Part shown: positions 6,023 to 7,631 of the stretch, piece after piece
Position numbering within the stretch: the stretch's first letter is position 1
Layout of the letters: each line of letters begins with the position of its first letter
Origin: CAYRIF01 sp964424205
GTDB lineage: Bacteria > Bacteroidota > Bacteroidia > Cytophagales > Cyclobacteriaceae
Direction of reading: 5' to 3'
Assembly (NCBI GenBank): GCA_964424205.1
Contig: CAYRIF010000183.1
Span: 1-7,631 of the forward strand
DNA: 7,631 bases
Position numbers and translations under genes: made by a program
Notes under the pieces: generated by a model
The model's input: only the letters and a program-made list of their open reading frames with translations
Told to the model about the DNA's origin: nothing
Database searches by the model: none

Positions 6023-7570
6023 TTATAAATCAAACTTTATTCCTTGCGCAAGTGGTAGTCCAACACCATAATTGATGGTATTTGTCTGTCGGCGCATATA
6101 TACTTTCCACGCATCTGATCCAGACTCTCTACCACCGCCAGTTTCTTTCTCTCCACCAAAGGCGCCGCCAATTTCGGCACCTGATGTGCCTATATTTACA
6201 TTTGCAATGCCACAGTCAGAACCTGCCTGTGATAAAAACTGCTCCGATTCACGCATATTATTCGTCATAATGGCTGATGACAACCCTTGCGGCACATCAT
6301 TTTGCATGGCAATTGCTTCTTCAAGCTCCGCATATTTCATAAGGTATAGAATAGGCGCAAAAGTTTCCTGTTGCACAATTTCATATTCATTTTTTACTTC
6401 GAAAATTGCGGGTTTCACATAGCATCCAGAGGTATACTTTTTACCTTTTAAGGCGCCACCTTCTACCACTACTTTTCCACCTTGCTCTTTTGCTTTAGCA
6501 ATCGCATTCAGATACATCTCCACTGCATCCTTGTCAATAAGCGGCCCAATATGACTTTTCTCATCTAACGGATTACCAATGTTTAATTGCCCGTATGCGC
6601 TTGCTAATTTTTCTTTTACTTTGTTATAAACACTTTTGTGAATAATTAGCCTTCTGGTAGAAGTACAACGTTGTCCTGCCGTACCCACTGCCCCAAATAG
6701 CGCGCCGATAATAGACATATCGATGTCTGCATCTTTACTGATGATGATGGCATTGTTTCCTCCTAACTCTAACAATGCTCTACCCAATCTTGCACCAACT
6801 GCACCGCCAACCAATTTACCCATTCGAGTAGACCCTGTCGCAGAGATAAGCGGTACTCTTTTGTCATGTGAGAGCATCTCACCAATTTTATAATCGCCAA
6901 TCACAAGGTTTGATACACCTTCTGGGACATTATTTTTCTTAAAAACCTTTTGCGCAATATTCTGACAAGCAATAGCAGTTAAAGGTGTTTTCTCAGAGGG
7001 CTTCCAAATGCAGACGTCTCCACATACCCAAGCAAGCATGGTATTCCATGACCAAACTGCCACAGGGAAGTTAAAGGAAGAAATTATTCCTACTAAGCCA
7101 AGTGGATGATATTGCTCATACATACGATGCGACTCCCTTTCTGAATGCATCGTCAGCCCATACATTTGTCGCGATAAACCCACAGCAAAATCACAGATAT
7201 CAATCATTTCTTGCACTTCTCCCAAGCCTTCTTGGTATGATTTCCCCATTTCATAGGTTACTAGCTTTCCTAGGGCTTCCTTATTTTCTCTTAGTGCTTC
7301 TCCTATTTGCCTCACCACTTCCCCTCTTTTTGCACCTGGTTCCAATCGCCATGTGGTGAACGCTTTTTGTGCAGTTTTAATGACTTTTTCGTAATCCTTT
7401 TTCTCAGCACTTCGCACTTGCCCAATAACTTGCCCATCTACGGGAGAGAAGGAGGTGATTATTTCCCCTTTGGTATCGAACCATTTTTCACCCGTTGATG
7501 CTCCCGCGTTTTTTGTTTTTACACCTAGCTTTCTAAGTGCTCTTTTTATCTCGTATTTGTCTGTTGCCAT
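6023..7570 (-). CDS. Aldehyde dehydrogenase of the antiquitin (ALDH7) family, probable 2-aminoadipate semialdehyde dehydrogenase
   Basis: A full-length 515-residue NAD(P)-dependent aldehyde dehydrogenase. Catalytic residues are present: N167 in SSFNFPVA, K190 in IWKPSEK, cofactor-binding GSTRMG at 246-251, general base E268 in LLELGGNNA, nucleophile C302 in GTAGQRCTSTRR and E402 in QETFAP. The antiquitin assignment rests on family-specific stretches that match human ALDH7A1 as I remember it: GEVQEMIDICDFAVGLSR at 117-134, FGAVGTAGQRCT at 292-303, TSGAEIGGAFGGEK at 462-475, TGGGRESGSDAWK at 477-489 and the ending LPLAQGIKF. Family members oxidise 2-aminoadipate semialdehyde (in equilibrium with piperideine-6-carboxylate) in lysine breakdown; some act on other aldehydes. 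No signal peptide is seen, so it is cytoplasmic. No other lysine-pathway gene is visible. The start has no Shine-Dalgarno sequence but a good -7 box lies upstream. No clear terminator follows. Confidence 0.96.
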   Translation of the reverse strand: MATDKYEIKRALRKLGVKTKNAGASTGEKWFDTKGEIITSFSPVDGQVIGQVRSAEKKDYEKVIKTAQKAFTTWRLEPGAKRGEVVRQIGEALRENKEALGKLVTYEMGKSYQEGLGEVQEMIDICDFAVGLSRQMYGLTMHSERESHRMYEQYHPLGLVGIISSFNFPVAVWSWNTMLAWVCGDVCIWKPSEKTPLTAIACQNIAQKVFKKNNVPEGVSNLVIGDYKIGEMLSHDKRVPLISATGSTRMGKLVGGAVGARLGRALLELGGNNAIIISKDADIDMSIIGALFGAVGTAGQRCTSTRRLIIHKSVYNKVKEKLASAYGQLNIGNPLDEKSHIGPLIDKDAVEMYLNAIAKAKEQGGKVVVEGGALKGKKYTSGCYVKPAIFEVKNEYEIVQQETFAPILYLMKYAELEEAIAMQNDVPQGLSSAIMTNNMRESEQFLSQAGSDCGIANVNIGTSGAEIGGAFGGEKETGGGRESGSDAWKVYMRRQTNTINYGVGLPLAQGIKFDL

Positions 7571-7599
7571 GATGGGTTTTTTATGTTGTTTATGTTTGG

Positions 7600-7607
7600 C
7601 AAAAGTA
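7600..7607 (-). promoter_or_regulatory. Promoter -7 box (TACTTTTG) for the aldehyde dehydrogenase gene
   Basis: TACTTTTG on the minus strand matches TAnnTTTG exactly, 29 bp before the ATG, and is identical to the box of the neighbouring response regulator gene. At the expected -33 distance (about 7626-7628) the strand reads CTTTA rather than TTTG, so that element is weak. The window ends just beyond it. Confidence 0.55.
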
Positions 7608-7631
7608 TCGAAAGATTTGCTTTATAAAGAT

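Noticed and set aside
6072..7498. Plus-strand open frames of 62-116 codons opposite the aldehyde dehydrogenase gene.
   Set aside because: They are antisense readings of a well-recognised enzyme gene; the translations are low-complexity and show no domain.

Overview
The window looks like chromosomal DNA of a low-GC member of the Bacteroidota. Three things suggest this: both minus-strand genes are preceded by an exact TAnnTTTG box (TACTTTTG), the -7 element of the Bacteroidota primary sigma factor; Shine-Dalgarno sequences are weak or absent; and the CRISPR repeat is 46 bp long with 30 bp spacers, a format I associate with type II-C (Cas9) loci of this phylum. I cannot name the genus.

Layout. 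Positions 1-523 hold the right-hand end of a CRISPR array: seven repeats, six complete spacers and the last 8 bases of another spacer. The array runs off the left edge. The first six repeats are identical. The seventh, at the array boundary, is interrupted by a perfect 7-bp-stem hairpin. No cas gene is in the window. Positions 524-711 are non-coding flank with a short repeat-like segment followed by a small stem-loop, which could be a tracrRNA-like anti-repeat or chance.

Positions 712-3663 (+) encode a large FAD plus Fe-S flavoprotein of the D-lactate / D-2-hydroxyglutarate dehydrogenase (YdiJ-like) type. A 259 bp AT-rich gap with a two-level inverted repeat and a near-duplicated motif follows. 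Positions 3923-5362 (+) encode an uncharacterised all-helical, TPR-like protein. It ends at a strong hairpin terminator that faces a second terminator serving the opposite strand.

On the minus strand, 7570-6023 encodes an antiquitin-type (ALDH7) aldehyde dehydrogenase, probably acting on 2-aminoadipate semialdehyde in lysine catabolism. Downstream of it, 5907-5497 encodes a stand-alone receiver-domain response regulator. Each has its own recognisable -7 box.

How the genes fit together: apart from the array, this is ordinary chromosome. The oxidoreductases are likely catabolic enzymes, one feeding electrons to the respiratory chain and one oxidising an amino-acid-derived aldehyde, and nothing ties them to the CRISPR locus. 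The parts most worth a second look are the hairpin-disrupted boundary repeat, the apparent duplicate spacer at the left edge, the possible promoter inside each repeat and the possible anti-repeat beside the array.
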